A DNA stretch of 43,614 nt. Source: Ceratorhiza oryzae-sativae (lineage: Eukaryota; Basidiomycota; Agaricomycetes; Cantharellales; Ceratobasidiaceae). Where the stretch lies: NCBI GenBank assembly GCA_030998015.1, contig JARWMV010000121.1, positions 1 through 43,614 on the forward strand, written 5' to 3'. The translations under genes and the position numbers were made by a program. Of the stretch, positions 8,785 through 18,969 are shown piece by piece (position 1 is the stretch's first letter; each line of letters begins with the position of its first letter). The notes under the pieces are model-generated. The model was not told the DNA's origin. It did no database searches and worked only from the letters and a program-made list of their open reading frames with translations.

Positions 8785-8928
8785 TTATGTTTGAACTTTA
8801 TACTTTCCTTTTCACCACCGCCCCATCCCTATGTCAAGTTAGCCCGACACAGGCGGCATAGTCCCTGCCTGCGTAATATTGTACTTGACCCGTAGCCTCT
8901 TCCCGTCCTCGCCCCCACAAATTGATGT
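8785..8928. other. Structured stretch 5' of tRNA-Asp
   Basis: Contains a segment (about 8815-8875) that is a diverged relative of 29850-29950, with the shared core ACTATG, GTGTC and ATGGGGC. A CCGCC/GGCGG stem can form here where the relative has TGCC/GGCA. No ORF. Confidence 0.45.
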
Positions 8929-9100
8929 CCGCCGGCGTTAGAGGGAATCCTAAAGATTCCCTCGTAGAAAATGACGACCGTTCGTCATTTTCAGCCGGCG
9001 GCTAAATATCGATATTATGCCGCGCACTAGCAATCGCAAACGGTTGCGATTGCTCACGTTGGTTGGTGGGACAAGTCCCACCAGCAACTAACGCGCGCGG
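8929..9100 (+). repeat. TLE copy 5
   Basis: Unnested. It sits in a block (about 8912-9310) that recurs inverted at 13045-13500 and 24494-24940, where the TLE is nested. Confidence 0.93.
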
Positions 9101-9530
9101 GCCTACGCAAAGCATCACCCCGCTAATCGATACCCCTGCCAAGACGTGCGCTAAAGCGCAGTTCTCTAGGCAGGGTGTAGATTTGCCTTCGCAAATCATC
9201 GATTAGTTGAGCCCTCCGCGCTTAGGCCGCCCTGCGGGCGATCAAAGAGCGCGGAGGGATTTGTAAGGAGCGTTCAGCGCTTAGGCCGCGCCTAAAGGCG
9301 CGATCAAAGAGCGGTGCCCAACTCCTGCCCCCCAAACATGTGCAGCTACGCTGCATTGTTTGAGGGGCATACGCCCCCCAATAAGGTAATGGCCCCCCCC
9401 CCCCAATACGTTGGCCCGTAGGGCGTGCCTTACAGGCTTGGTAACGCATTGGGAGGCCATTGCCTTGTTGGGGGTCTACGATAAGTATTCTTATCGTGGT
9501 TGGGTCACGGTTGGGGTATAGGGGGTAGGG
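9101..9530. repeat. Cluster of short hairpin elements
   Basis: In order: GCCAAGACGTGCGC element (9133-9175), TTTGCCTTCGCAAA hairpin, CCCTCCGCGC/GCGCGGAGGG element (9211-9258), CGCTTAGGCCGCGCC element (9278-9310), C-rich AAACATGTGCAGC element (9329-9369), and a nested ACCCCC-class element around the CGTTGGCCCGTAGGGCG hairpin (9370-9475). No coding sequence. Confidence 0.75.
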
Positions 9531-10219
9531 CCTCACCTGATTCCCAGGCGGGATAGATCAAAGCTGCTCTCATGCATTATTTTGATCATGATGGAGTTAC
9601 GCGGTATTGCCCAGCTCCCCGCCTTCGGAAATTGACGTCTGCAAAAAAGTCAGTTGGTCTGACCAGATCAACTTCCGTCAATTATCCTTCGACTGGGCCC
9701 AGTGTACTCTAAATAGGGTTGGAAAGGGAAGGCTCACGTTCGATCGATCGCGGCTCTATTTAACAGATATAAGATCATTCACCCAATACCCGCCTTTATT
9801 CATAATCCCTAATTTCCCAGTCAGCAGGCTGACTGTGCTACCGCGCTTGGTGGTGGAATCACCACCAAATGGCCCCCTTTGCCCGTAACTCCGCGCCCCA
9901 TAATGGAGAATAACCTCCAACCCGGTAGCCTTTGGTAGATTCAATTTATTAGAAATAGTCTCATCACGGATAAAGATAATTTACATTCTGGATATCTCTG
10001 ATGGTAAAAAGATAAAAAGGCCAGGCAGTAGGTGATTTCCATCCGTTTTTCCTGCTGAACATCTGTGATGGTCTGTAAGAAAAATGAACGAAAAATGCAT
10101 AGGCCGTGCGTGAAGATAAATGTAGAGCTCATCTAAAATTAGTCTGGCCTCTATCTCGGTCAACATCGTTCCGTGGTTTGCTTCCATGCAAGATTTATAA
10201 AATCTTGCTGGACCTGTAT
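9531..10219. other. Unassigned single-copy stretch
   Basis: No gene recognised. It holds a long hairpin AATTGACG/CGTCAATT at 9627-9680 whose loop pairs GTTGGTCTGACCAGATCAAC (copies at about 26810-26865 and mirror), an inverted repeat around TTCGATCGATCGCGG (9738-9752), and GGTGGTG/CACCACC at 9849-9867. AT-rich 9950-10140 has no open frame of convincing composition. From 10142 it enters an 826-bp block that recurs elsewhere. Confidence 0.45.
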
Positions 10220-10441
10220 CCGCCGGCGTTAGAGGGAATCCTCAGATGAGGTAGCCTTGACCATGAGTCTCATGGTCCAGGCTACCTCCCATAAAGATTC
10301 CCTCGTAGAAAATGACGACCGTTCGTCATTTTCAGCCGGCGGCTAAATATCGATATTATGCCGCGCACTAGCAATCGCAAACGGTTGCGATTGCTCACGT
10401 TGGTTGGTGGGACAAGTCCCACCAGCAACTAACGCGCGCGG
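10220..10441 (+). repeat. TLE copy 6 with nested 50-bp hairpin
   Basis: 222 bp. The GAGGGAATCCT arm is interrupted by 50 bases from CAGATGAGGTAGCC to GGCTACCTCCCAT, themselves a hairpin (GAGGTAGCC/GGCTACCTC with ACCATGAG/CTCATGGT inside). Otherwise the 172-bp frame is unchanged. Confidence 0.93.
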
Positions 10442-10652
10442 GCCCCCGCTCTATCGGCTAAAATCTTAGGTGTAACCCAAGATTTCAGCCGCCCTGCCTA
10501 GAGAACTGCGCTTTAGCGCACGTCTTGGCAGGGGTAATAAAGCGGAGGGTCAACGACCCGTGGGCATTGTTAACGAGGCCGCGTTCGCGGCGAGCCGCGC
10601 GCACGCCAGGGCCGCCTTGGCAAGCCAAGGCGTTCGCAGGCGTGCACGGGTC
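10442..10652. repeat. Short family B composite between two TLEs
   Basis: From GCCCCCGCTCTATCGG to GTGCACGGGTC, carrying a GCCAAGACGTGCGC element nested in its GGCTAAAATCTTA/AAGATTTCAGCC hairpin. Same form as 4587-4797, 19142-19352 and 34882-35092. Confidence 0.85.
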
Positions 10653-10824
10653 CCGCCGGCGTTAGAGGGAATCCTAAAGATTCCCTCGTAGAAAATGACG
10701 ACCGTTCGTCATTTTCAGCCGGCGGCTAAATATCGATATTATGCCGCGCACTAGCAATCGCAAACGGTTGCGATTGCTCACGTTGGTTGGTGGGACAAGT
10801 CCCACCAGCAACTAACGCGCGCGG
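10653..10824 (+). repeat. TLE copy 7
   Basis: Unnested. Last copy in this orientation along the molecule; all later copies up to the right tip are reversed. Confidence 0.93.
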
Positions 10825-10964
10825 ACGCTAAACCACGGTTCGACTCAAGCTTCGGAGCCGTCTGTGTACGGCTTAAGCCGCACACAGACGTCTCCTCTAC
10901 AAGCGTGAAATTGTTGCACGTACGTGCAACAACTTCAGAGTAGTTGACACGAGATAGGGTAGGG
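10825..10964. repeat. GTTGCACGTACGTGCAAC hairpin group
   Basis: A CGTCTGTGTACGGC/GCCGCACACAGACG hairpin followed by TTGTTGCACGTACGTGCAACAA, lying exactly where TLE orientation switches. Related groups at 18840-18960, 20030-20098, 23268-23356, 23862-23952 and their mirrors all abut a TLE. Confidence 0.75.
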
Positions 10965-11140
10965 GAATTACTTTTTTCTTATCAGAATAAAAAAGACAAT
11001 AAAGTTCATTAAAACAAGGTAATGCCATAGTGTTAAAACTTACCCGATTGTACACCCTGTTCTTATGTCAGGCAATCGGTTAGAGGTTGTTGGAGCTGAC
11101 AAGCAATAATTTTTGTATAAAACATACAAATGAAAAAGGT

Positions 11141-11312
11141 CCGCGCGCGTTAGTTGCTGGTGGGACTTGTCCCACCAACCAACGTGAGCAATCGCAACCG
11201 TTTGCGATTGCTAGTGCGCGGCATAATATCGATATTTAGCCGCCGGCTGAAAATGACGAACGGTCGTCATTTTCTACGAGGGAATCTTTAGGATTCCCTC
11301 TAACGCCGGCGG
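11141..11312 (-). repeat. TLE copy 8
   Basis: Unnested. First copy of the reversed orientation, inserted in HE-H and fused to the family B composite at 11313. Confidence 0.93.
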
Positions 11313-11563
11313 GACCCGTGCACGCCTGCGAACGCCTTGGCTTAAGCCAAGCAAGCTTGGCTCATATTGACCTTAAGGTCAATGTAAGCCAAGGCGGCCC
11401 TGGCGTGCGCGCGGCGTCTGATTCCGAGGTACCCTGGAACTGAAAGTTCCAGGGTACCTCGCAATACCTCGCCGCGAACGCGGCCTCGATAACCATACCC
11501 ACGGGTCAACAGCATGTATTTATATATAAATACAATGCTGGTTGACCCTAAGCGGGGGTATGA
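11313..11563. repeat. Family B composite
   Basis: Full-length form from ACCCGTGCACGCC to GGGGGTATGA, in HE-H directly after TLE copy 8. Mirror 42674-42924. Confidence 0.85.
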
Positions 11564-11605
11564 ATAATTCCTTGTTCAAATCTCAAAATTACATTAGCAT
11601 TTTTC

Positions 11606-11810
11606 CCTCTGGGGCCATCATCCCTTTCGGGCCCTTCGGGGCATGTGATGATGAATGGCAGTTGACCCCCCAAACTGATGCAGCTATGCTGCATTGTTTG
11701 GGGGGGTAATGGCACTCCCAATACGCTGGCCCGTAGGGCGTGCCTTACAGGCTTGGTAACGCATTGGGAGGCCGTTGCTTTTCGCATATGGAGTTCTGGC
11801 TAGGAGGGGA
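11606..11810. repeat. Nested C-rich elements
   Basis: Contains CCCTTTCGGGCCCTTCGGGG hairpins, then a CCCCCCAAACTGATGCAGC element joined to the CGCTGGCCCGTAGGGCG element ending GGGAGGC. Near-duplication CAACG/CAACT flanks the pair in the mirror (about 42463 and 42574). Confidence 0.7.
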
Positions 11811-12078
11811 TTTAAGCCAATTTTGTATTTCATCATGGGGTTCATCTCAGTAGCCAACAATTCTTGTAACACAGAAATTGAATAAGCGGGTATTATGATT
11901 ACATAACCCCGCCGGGAGCCGGCGGATACGCGGCCTCCAGTAGCTAGAGGTATTGCGAGGTAGCCTGGACCCCCGAGGTTCCAGGCTACCTCGGAATCAA
12001 AGTCCTTATGGCCGCGGGTTTGTTTAAGTAACATTTTAACCCGAACTTATCATTTAAGACAGTAACTAAAAGAGTTAC
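11811..12078 (-). pseudogene. HE-G: C-terminal LAGLIDADG fragment, left-arm copy
   Basis: Mirror of 42159-42426. Carries the PAYSISVLQELL and MMKYKIGL C-terminal motifs, split by a GAGGTAGCC hairpin. Confidence 0.8.
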
Positions 12079-12600
12079 TTCTTCTTTCTAACGCGCTCTT
12101 TGATCGCCCGAAGGGCGGCCTGAGCGGGGGGCTCGTCTTGTGGCGCGCATTGCAATCATTGGGGAGCAGCTGAAAGGGAAGAGAGAGAACTCCTACCCTA
12201 ACCCTGTCGTCAGCGTGTACAAGTACACGCTGCTAGGGAACCTCTTCCCCTCCGCGCTCTTTGATCGCCCGCAGGGCGGCCTAAGCGCGGAGGGCTAGAG
12301 GATGCCCGTAGACCCCCAATGATGCAATTAGGGGCCACTTAAAATAGCAAAGCTATTTTAGAGGCCCCGTAATTGCTTCATTTGGGGGGTGGATGCCCCC
12401 CAAACAATGCAGCGTAGCTGCACATGTTTGGGGGGCACTAGGGCCCAAAACCACCGTAAAGGTGCATTCGGTCGTCCCCAGCGCGGCGGGCGTCTGATTC
12501 CGAGGTACCCTGGAACTTAAAGTTCCAGGGTACCTCGCAATACCTCGCCGAGAATCGATGATTTGCCCTGGCAAATCTACATCGATTCTCGAGGGTAATA
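12079..12600. repeat. Dense cluster of short hairpin elements
   Basis: In order: GCGCTCTTTGATCGCC element, GGCGCGCATTGCAATC relic, GCGTGTACAAGTACACGC hairpin, CCGCGC/GCGCGG element, an ACCCCCAAT element with AAAATAGC/GCTATTTT loop, a C-rich AAACAATGCAGCG element (12397-12437), a GAGGTACCCTGGAAC hairpin and a CATCGATTC-type hairpin. No gene. Confidence 0.75.
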
Positions 12601-12709
12601 ATAGAGGAGATATTCGAAGAGAAGGTAGCACATTGGCTAACATATTTACAATGTTACAAGCAAAAAGCATTATTGTTGTTTTCATCTCTTTTATTTTATT
12701 CTCCGCACA
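12601..12709 (-). pseudogene. Unidentified coding-like fragment (left-arm copy)
   Basis: Mirror of 41528-41636. An AT-rich open stretch whose minus-strand reading begins MKTTIMLFACNIVN and includes SLRISPLLL. No family recognised. The SLRI string resembles SLRIFPFL in HE-D. Confidence 0.35.
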
Positions 12710-12892
12710 TTAATTTACTAAAATAGTATTAAAGCTCACAAATCCTACGATCCACCATGGGTTTGGTAAAACTATGCTTGTGTATTTAATTACAGGAGTT
12801 AAAATTAATTCAAGTAACGCACCGTAGATAGATGTGACTGATTCTAATGTTTCAGCTTCTAAGGGTCTATTTAAACAATCCGTCGCCGGTGA
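12710..12892 (-). pseudogene. Unidentified C-terminal coding fragment (left-arm copy)
   Basis: Mirror of 41345-41527, with LNRPLEAETLESV and PNPWWIVGFV, stopping at TAA. Paralogous to a piece of the HE-3 region. Confidence 0.55.
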
Positions 12893-13260
12893 CCCCCAAT
12901 GATTGCAATGCGCGCCACAAAACTTGTGGCGCCAGCGCGGCCGGCGTCTGATTCCGACGGAATCAGACGCCGCGCGCACGCCAGGGCCGCCTTGGCTTAA
13001 GCCAGGGCGTTCGCAGGCGTGCTCGGGTCAAAAAGCTATTTCTCTAACGCTCTTTGATCGCGCCTTTAGGCGCGGCCTAAGCGCTGAACGCTCCTTACAA
13101 ATCCCTCCGCGCTCTTTGATCGCCCGCAGGGCGGCCTAAGCGCGGAGGGCTCAACTAATCGATGATTTGCGAAGGCAAATCTACACCCTGCCTAGAGAAC
13201 TGCGCTTTAGCGCACGTCTTGGCAGGGGTATCGATTAGCGGGGTGATGCTTTGCGTAGGC
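12893..13260. repeat. Hairpin-element cluster
   Basis: Contains the ACCCCCAATGATTGCAATG/GGCGCCACAAG element, a truncated family B piece (12943-13028), CGCGCC/GGCGCG and CCGCGC/GCGCGG elements, TTTGCGAAGGCAAA hairpin and the GCGCTTTAGCGC element. Part of the block shared with 9101-9310 inverted. Confidence 0.75.
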
Positions 13261-13482
13261 CCGCGCGCGTTAGTTGCTGGTGGGACTTGTCCCACCAACC
13301 AACGTGAGCAATCGCAACCGTTTGCGATTGCTAGTGCGCGGCATAATATCGATATTTAGCCGCCGGCTGAAAATGACGAACGGTCGTCATTTTCTACGAG
13401 GGAATCTTTATGGGAGGTAGCCTGGACCATGAGACTCATGGTCAAGGCTACCTCATCTGAGGATTCCCTCTAACGCCGGCGG
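13261..13482 (-). repeat. TLE copy 9 with nested 50-bp hairpin
   Basis: 222 bp. Same nested hairpin at the same position as copy 6, although the inverted relative of this block at 8929 lacks it. Confidence 0.93.
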
Positions 13483-14008
13483 ACATCAATTTGTAGGGGC
13501 GAGGATAGAAGTTAGCAGAGGATATAAATCAAACGCCCGCCTACTGCCCCCCAAACATGTGCAGCTACGCTGCATTGTTTGAGGGGCATCCTTAGGAGTC
13601 CCCTGCCGCCCACGGCCGCTTTAGCGATCTACCGGCAAAAAGTCCTAGGTATAATTAATTGTACCTAGGCTTTTTGCAGGGGAGTTTACTTCTTCTTTCT
13701 AACGCGCTCTTTTATCGCCCGAAGGGCGGCCTAAGCGCTGAGATCTCCTACCCTAACCCTGTCGTCAGCGTGTACAAGTACACGCTGCTAGGGAACCTCT
13801 TCCCCTCCGCGCTCTTTGATCGCCCGCAGGGCGGCCTAAGCGCGGAGGGCTCCCACTAATCGATGATTTGCGAAGGCAAATCTACACCCTGCCTAGAGAA
13901 CTGCGCTTTAGCGCACGTCTTGGCAGGGGTATCGATTAGCGGGGGCCTGTAAGGGAAGAGTCCGATTTGGCGCAAATCGGGGGTCAAGAATCGGTGCTTT
14001 GCGAAGGC
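13483..14008. repeat. Hairpin-element cluster
   Basis: C-rich AAACATGTGCAGC element (13546-13587), an AAAAAGTCCTAGGTATAATT/AATTGTACCTAGGCTTTTT hairpin (13637-13676), CGCGCTCTTTTATCGCC element, GTACAAGTACACGC hairpin, CCGCGC/GCGCGG element and GCGCTTTAGCGC element. No gene. Confidence 0.75.
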
Positions 14009-14180
14009 CCGCGCGCGTTAGTTGCTGGTGGGACTTGTCCCACCAACCAACGTGAGCAATCGCAACCGTTTGCGATTGCTAGTGCGCGGCATAATATCGA
14101 TATTTAGCCGCCGGCTGAAAATGACGAACGGTCGTCATTTTCTACGAGGGAATCTTTAGGATTCCCTCTAACGCCGGCGG
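14009..14180 (-). repeat. TLE copy 10
   Basis: Unnested. Cuts HE-F after the DDGSF region. Confidence 0.93.
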
Positions 14181-14711
14181 GCGTCGATTCTGTGGGGAAA
14201 GTAAATGATTCTGTACAAAGAGTAACTCTTTGACTTGATTTACAAAAACTACCATCGTCGCATAGCCAATAAGCTAAAGATATAGGAGTAAGTAGATCAC
14301 TTACCCGTGCCCGCCTACGATCGCAGCTATAAGCTGCGGCCCTGGCGTGCGCGGGTCATATAACTCATTAAAGCAAGGTAATGCACAGGTTGTAAATGTG
14401 ACTCTAGCATAGATTTTACCGGTTCGTTTATCAGGAAGTCGATTACTTGTTTGGGGGGCTGATTGACAGTAACTTTTAAATAAATCGTAGAGATGGAAAA
14501 GATAAGTCTCATGAACAAGTCCCTGTTCGAAGCATAAACACGCATTTACACTTCTTTTTTGTTTTCGAGCATAAAGGTCTCCCAATAGTAGACCAACCAA
14601 TATGGCCTTTAAATCAGCAGATAAAGAAAAAAGTGATCGTTCTTCTTTTGTCATAATTTTTCGGCTAAGAGGAGAAAAAGTGTGAAATTGTGATTTTGTA
14701 ATATTTCTCAT
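14181..14711 (-). pseudogene. HE-F: broken LAGLIDADG endonuclease, left-arm copy
   Basis: Mirror of 39526-40056, with the same pieces and breaks. See that entry. Confidence 0.85.
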
Positions 14712-15463
14712 TTAAAAATTAAAAAGGTGAAAACACGAGTTATGTTGTTTTGAATACCCTATTTGCCACACAATTTATGACCCGTGCACGCCTGCGAACG
14801 CCTTGGCTTAAGCCAAGGCGGCCCTGGCGTGCGCGCGGCGTCTGATTCCTAGGTACCCTGGAACTGAAAGTTCCAGGGTACCTCGCAATACCTCGCCGCG
14901 AACGCGGCCTCGATAACCATACCCACGGGTCGTTGACCCTCCGCTTATCGGCTGAAATCTTGGGTTACACCTAAGATTTCAGCCGATAAGCGGGGGTATG
15001 ATTCAGGCGATTATAGGACTCAAAACTTTCTTCAAATTTTAGGAATCTGACCTAACTTTGGAATCGTCTACATCTCTATACGGAGAACAATAGAATCCAA
15101 AGGTCCGGTTTCTTCCATATCTGGATAGAAGTAAAGCTCAAATCGACTTCCCGGCTGAGGAGTCCATCACTGGAGCCCTCGGAGACAGAAAGACCAATCT
15201 TGGAACCCCGGACCTAAAAGTTGGCTTGTCTTCCTAAATGGATATTTATCATTAGGAGACAACTCAGAAATAAACTTTTAAAAAAAGTTAGCCTCGTAAC
15301 TAAGATTAGTTTCAAATAATTTATTTTTAAGGATAAAAACTTGAATTACTATTTCTACCTCGTCTGTGGTCTTGTTCCAGGAACACGACCGCAGACTTCT
15401 GCCCCCCAAACATGTGCAGCTACGCTGCCCGGAGCCTGTGGGCGGCTAAAGCCGCCCACAGTC
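14712..15463. other. Family B element and unassigned DNA
   Basis: 14780-15000 is a family B composite with a long ATCGGCTGAAATCTT/AAGATTTCAGCCGAT hairpin. 15001-15354 is plain unassigned DNA with no open frame that I trust. 15355-15463 holds the GTCTGTGGTC/GACCGCAGAC and GTGGGCGGC/GCCGCCCAC hairpins around a C-rich element. Confidence 0.5.
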
Positions 15464-15978
15464 GAGGTTATCATTTTCCAGAAACAAACCCGGAGATCCA
15501 CATAGGATAAGGTATATTTCCATCTGGACCACCATGCAACTGGACCACCATGCAACTGGACCAGTTGAAACCATACTCTGGTCTCTCTACTGACCCCCAA
15601 ACATGTGCAGCTACGCTGCATTGTTTGAGGGGCAGTAGCCCCCCAATAATGTAATCATTGGGGGTCTACAGGGACAACATTTGTGAACGCTATTTTCAAT
15701 TCTTCAGGCAAACCTTTATTTAGATTGTCCGGATATAAACCCAATAACCCACCAAGGACTTGGAATAGTTACACTAGAATACTTTACAACAGGCGGTAAG
15801 ATTAACAATGACCTCCCAATGCGTTACCAAGCCTGTAAGGCCAACGTATTGGGAGGGCCATTACCCCCCCAAACAATGCAGCATAGCTGCATCAGTTTGG
15901 GGGGTCAATGGTAGTTTTCCGTAAATCCCTGTGATAGAGTTTAATGTCTCGGGTTCTAATGGTCTGTTAAGATAGTTT

Positions 15979-16152
15979 CCGCGCGCGCGTTAGTTGCTGG
16001 TGGGACTTGTCCCACCAACCAACGTGAGCAATCGCAACCGTTTGCGATTGCTAGTGCGCGGCATAATATCGATATTTAGCCGCCGGCTGAAAATGACGAA
16101 CGGTCGTCATTTTCTACGAGGGAATCTTTAGGATTCCCTCTAACGCCGGCGG
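15979..16152 (-). repeat. TLE copy 11
   Basis: 174 bp, with one extra CG dinucleotide in the CCGCGC end relative to all other copies, including its mirror at 38087. Confidence 0.92.
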
Positions 16153-16403
16153 GACCCGTGCACGCCTGCGAACGCCTTGGCTTAAGCCAAGCAAGCTTGG
16201 CTCATATTGACCTTAAGGTCAATGTAAGCCAAGGCGGCCCTGGCGTGCGCGCGGCGTCTGATTCCGAGGTACCCTGGAACTTAAAGTTCCAGGGTACCTC
16301 GCAATACCTCGCCGCGAACGCGGCCTCGATATCCATACCCACGGGTCAACAGCATGTATTTATATATAAATACAATGCTGGTTGACCCTAAGCGGGGGTA
16401 TGA
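16153..16403. repeat. Family B composite
   Basis: Full-length copy fused to TLE copy 11, inside HE-3. Mirror 37836-38086. Confidence 0.85.
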
Positions 16404-16437
16404 AACAGCTCTCATGAAACCTTCCACAGAAAGATGT

Positions 16438-16609
16438 CCGCGCGCGTTAGTTGCTGGTGGGACTTGTCCCACCAACCAACGTGAGCAATCGCAACCGTTT
16501 GCGATTGCTAGTGCGCGGCATAATATCGATATTTAGCCGCCGGCTGAAAATGACGAACGGTCGTCATTTTCTACGAGGGAATCTTTAGGATTCCCTCTAA
16601 CGCCGGCGG
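16438..16609 (-). repeat. TLE copy 12
   Basis: Unnested. Inserted between VFDMF and HLSVEGFMRAV of HE-3. Confidence 0.93.
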
Positions 16610-17010
16610 ACAGAACATATCAAAAACAATTAAAAATATAAAGAAACTATTTCTTTTTGAGGTCAATAAAGGGAATAGTTTAAAATGTTGAACAATAATT
16701 TCGAGATCCCTTTTAGAATATACAGCATAATACGCGTCTTTACTTCTTAAAGTGACTGTACCTACCCCAAAGAATTCTTTTAAACTGACAAGTAGATCAT
16801 ACTCTCTAGCATGCATGTGAAGACAAAATTGGGGTTTTAGTTCGAAACCTAGTTTTCTCCCACTTTTTTTTGTAATGTGAAACCAAAATAGCCCTCAGCA
16901 TCCACTAGACCTGTAACAGCCCAAGGATCTAATTTACCCGAGTAAGAAGATGTATGGTAAGAAGCTCTATTACCGGAGTTGAGCCCAAGATTATGTTTAA
17001 CTGATCTTGT

Positions 17011-17684
17011 TCAATTAAATGAAATAGAGTTTCTGGTTTGGGAGGGGTTAGAAGTTTGATAAGTTTTTTGGTTATTACTTGATTTTAAATGGACAACTGA
17101 AATAGGAGCCAACATCGAAAGCAATAGTATTATACTACATAAAATGAACAATGGGGCTCCATAGGTGTACAGTCCGTGGCCAATGATTCTACTTGTAGGA
17201 AACTAAAACTTGAAATGTCCCAAGTATACGGATTTTGGGAAATATTTACATCAGATATTGAAGAACGGTTGAACCGTATAGTAATCCATTTAAATAAGTT
17301 AATAATTCCAAAGGCAGATTTAATATAGCAACTTTACCGAAGTTCACGGAATTACTGTGAAAATCTCATGTAAATAGAAAACCTACAGTTAAAGCCAAAG
17401 GTAGGTTTTTTTGTATACTGACTTCCAATGTCCAGTATGTCAGATAAATTAATATTAATCATCATAATTACAAATAGGAAAAGCACAGCTATGGCTCCAA
17501 TGTAGACTATTATGTATGAAATACCTACAAAGCCCACTCCAAGTAAGATTAGGTAACCTGCGGCGTTGCAGAAAGCTGAAATTAAGAAAAGTACAGCAAT
17601 TACAGGGTTTTTAGAAGTAATAACTAAAATACCTGATAAGATAGCTCCAGCGGCTAACACGTCTAATAAAAAGTTGTTTATCAT
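17011..17684 (-). pseudogene. nad6: nad6, left-arm copy with frameshifts
   Basis: Same gene as 36550-37227, read from an ATG at 17684. Relative to the intact copy it has one extra A in an A run (seven against six, near codon 92), and lacks AT, C, C and G at four later places. The frame is lost after about 92 codons and the stop falls at 17352. The flanking arms are otherwise nearly identical. Consensus errors in one arm are therefore at least as likely as a true pseudogene. If the arms are one duplex segment read twice, they must be. Confidence 0.85.
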
Positions 17685-17862
17685 TTTTTTTTTGTTTAAT
17701 TGTGCCTATGCTTTCGCATTTCTAAATATTTGTTTTTACCTCGTCTGTGGTCTTGTTCCATGAACACGACCGCAGACTTCTGCCCCCCAAACATGTGCAG
17801 CTACGCTGCATTGTTTGGAGGGGCCGGAGCCTGTGGGCGGCTAAAGCCGCCCACAGTCGAGG
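17685..17862. repeat. nad6 leader and hairpin elements
   Basis: Mirror of 36372-36549: a T-rich nad6 leader, GTCTGTGGTC/GACCGCAGAC and C-rich AAACATGTGCAGC elements, and GTGGGCGGC/GCCGCCCAC. Confidence 0.7.
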
Positions 17863-18084
17863 CGAAAAAGGCTGAATCCAGTATTTTATTTTTATACAGG
17901 ATAGGTTTTCCTTGAAACTTAACCACAATTTGACTAGGGTATTGATGGAACACTTTATTGCACCAGCTAGCCAGAAGTTTATTTTTGTTTTTATTTGATC
18001 TAGCTGAAACCGAGTAATACAAACCGATCGTTTTCAGAAGTTGAGTTACCTCAACAATGAAAACGAGCTTACGATCGCCGATTC
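17863..18084 (-). pseudogene. Unidentified Lys/Asn-rich coding fragment, left-arm copy
   Basis: Mirror of 36150-36371; see there. Confidence 0.4.
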
Positions 18085-18969
18085 AGCAGCGTACCTAGCA
18101 AGGTAAGGAAAATTCAATCCAGAGCCCCAGGACATGTGTTCAAGGGTTCTGGGTGTTATTTTTTTTTATTACCAGAAGATCCCAGATAGTTGGGCAAAGA
18201 GTGCCCGTAGACCCCCAATGATGCAATTAGGGGCCACTTAAAATAGCAAAGCTATTTTAGAGGCCCCGTAATTGCTTCATTTGGGGGGTGGATGCCCCCC
18301 AAACAATGCAGCGTAGCTGCACATGTTTGGGGGGCACTAGGGCCCAAAACCACCCCGGGTAATGGCACTCCCAATACGCTGGCCCGTAGGGCGTGCCTTA
18401 CAGGCTTGGTAACGCATTGGGAGGCCGTTGCCATGCATGATTTTTGACCATGATGCTCAGAAAGGCGCGGTCTTTGGGGAAAACTCCGAAGGGATACCAC
18501 TATCCGTAAGAGCGTTTTTACTTCAGCCCCGAAGGGCTCGGTCAAATTTCGTTACCGCACTTTTGCCCTCACTTCTAACGCTCTTTGATCGCCCGAAGGG
18601 CGGCCTAAGCGGGGTACCCAGGTTCTTCCCTTTCAGCTGCTCCCCAATGATTGCAATGCGCGCCACAAGACTTGTGGCGCCATTGACCCCCCAAACTGAT
18701 GCAGCTCGGAATCAGGCTCCTTGACAATTCCTAAGGAATTGTCAAGAAATGGCAGTTTGGGGGTCACCTGCGTCTGTGGTCGTGTTCCAGGAACACGGCC
18801 GCAGACGGGAAGAAGGAGAACTTAAGTTCCCCTACCCTATCTCGTGTCAACTACTCTGAAGTTGTTGCACGTACGTGCAACAATTTCACGCTTGTAGAGG
18901 AGACGTCTGTGTGCGGCTTAAGCCGTACACAGACGGCTCCGAAGCTTGAGTCGAACCGTGGTTTAGCGT
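18085..18969. repeat. Hairpin-element field with no gene
   Basis: ACCCCCAATGATGC element with AAAATAGC/GCTATTTT loop (18211-18285), C-rich element (18294-18334), GGCCCGTAGGGCG element (18368-18427), GCGCGCCACAAG element, a TTGACAATTCCTAAGGAATTGTCAA hairpin (18721-18746), and the GTTGCACGTACGTGCAAC group. 18430-18560 has no open frame of mitochondrial composition. Confidence 0.7.

Larger units (their letters stand above)
10142..10967. repeat. 826-bp block repeated inverted at 18827-19652
   Basis: Identical in register to 34582-35407 (constant offset of 24440 at every landmark I checked), hence inverted at 18827-19652 in the other arm. It contains, in order, a nested TLE, a short family B composite, an unnested TLE and the GTTGCACGTACGTGCAAC hairpin group. 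Contents differ outside both ends. The window's last base maps inside this block (10623). Confidence 0.85.
10965..11605 (-). pseudogene. HE-H: broken LAGLIDADG endonuclease, left-arm copy
   Basis: Mirror of 42632-43272; see that entry for the pieces. Split by TLE copy 8 and a family B element. Confidence 0.8.
15464..17010 (-). pseudogene. HE-3: shattered LAGLIDADG endonuclease, left-arm copy
   Basis: Mirror of 37228-38769; pieces described there. This arm lacks one T in the DAEGYFGFT segment relative to the other arm, an extra frameshift. Confidence 0.78.

Noticed and set aside
9002..9199. Open frames of about 65 codons recurring at 9002, 13162, 24603, 29434 and 40878
   Set aside because: They run through the TLE and neighbouring hairpins; the protein-like text changes with whatever hairpin is adjacent, and the repeats are conserved as structure rather than by codon.
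9735..9760. A T-loop-like GTTCGATC suggesting a tRNA
   Set aside because: No flanking acceptor, D or anticodon arms can be formed; the string belongs to a CGATCGATCG palindrome.
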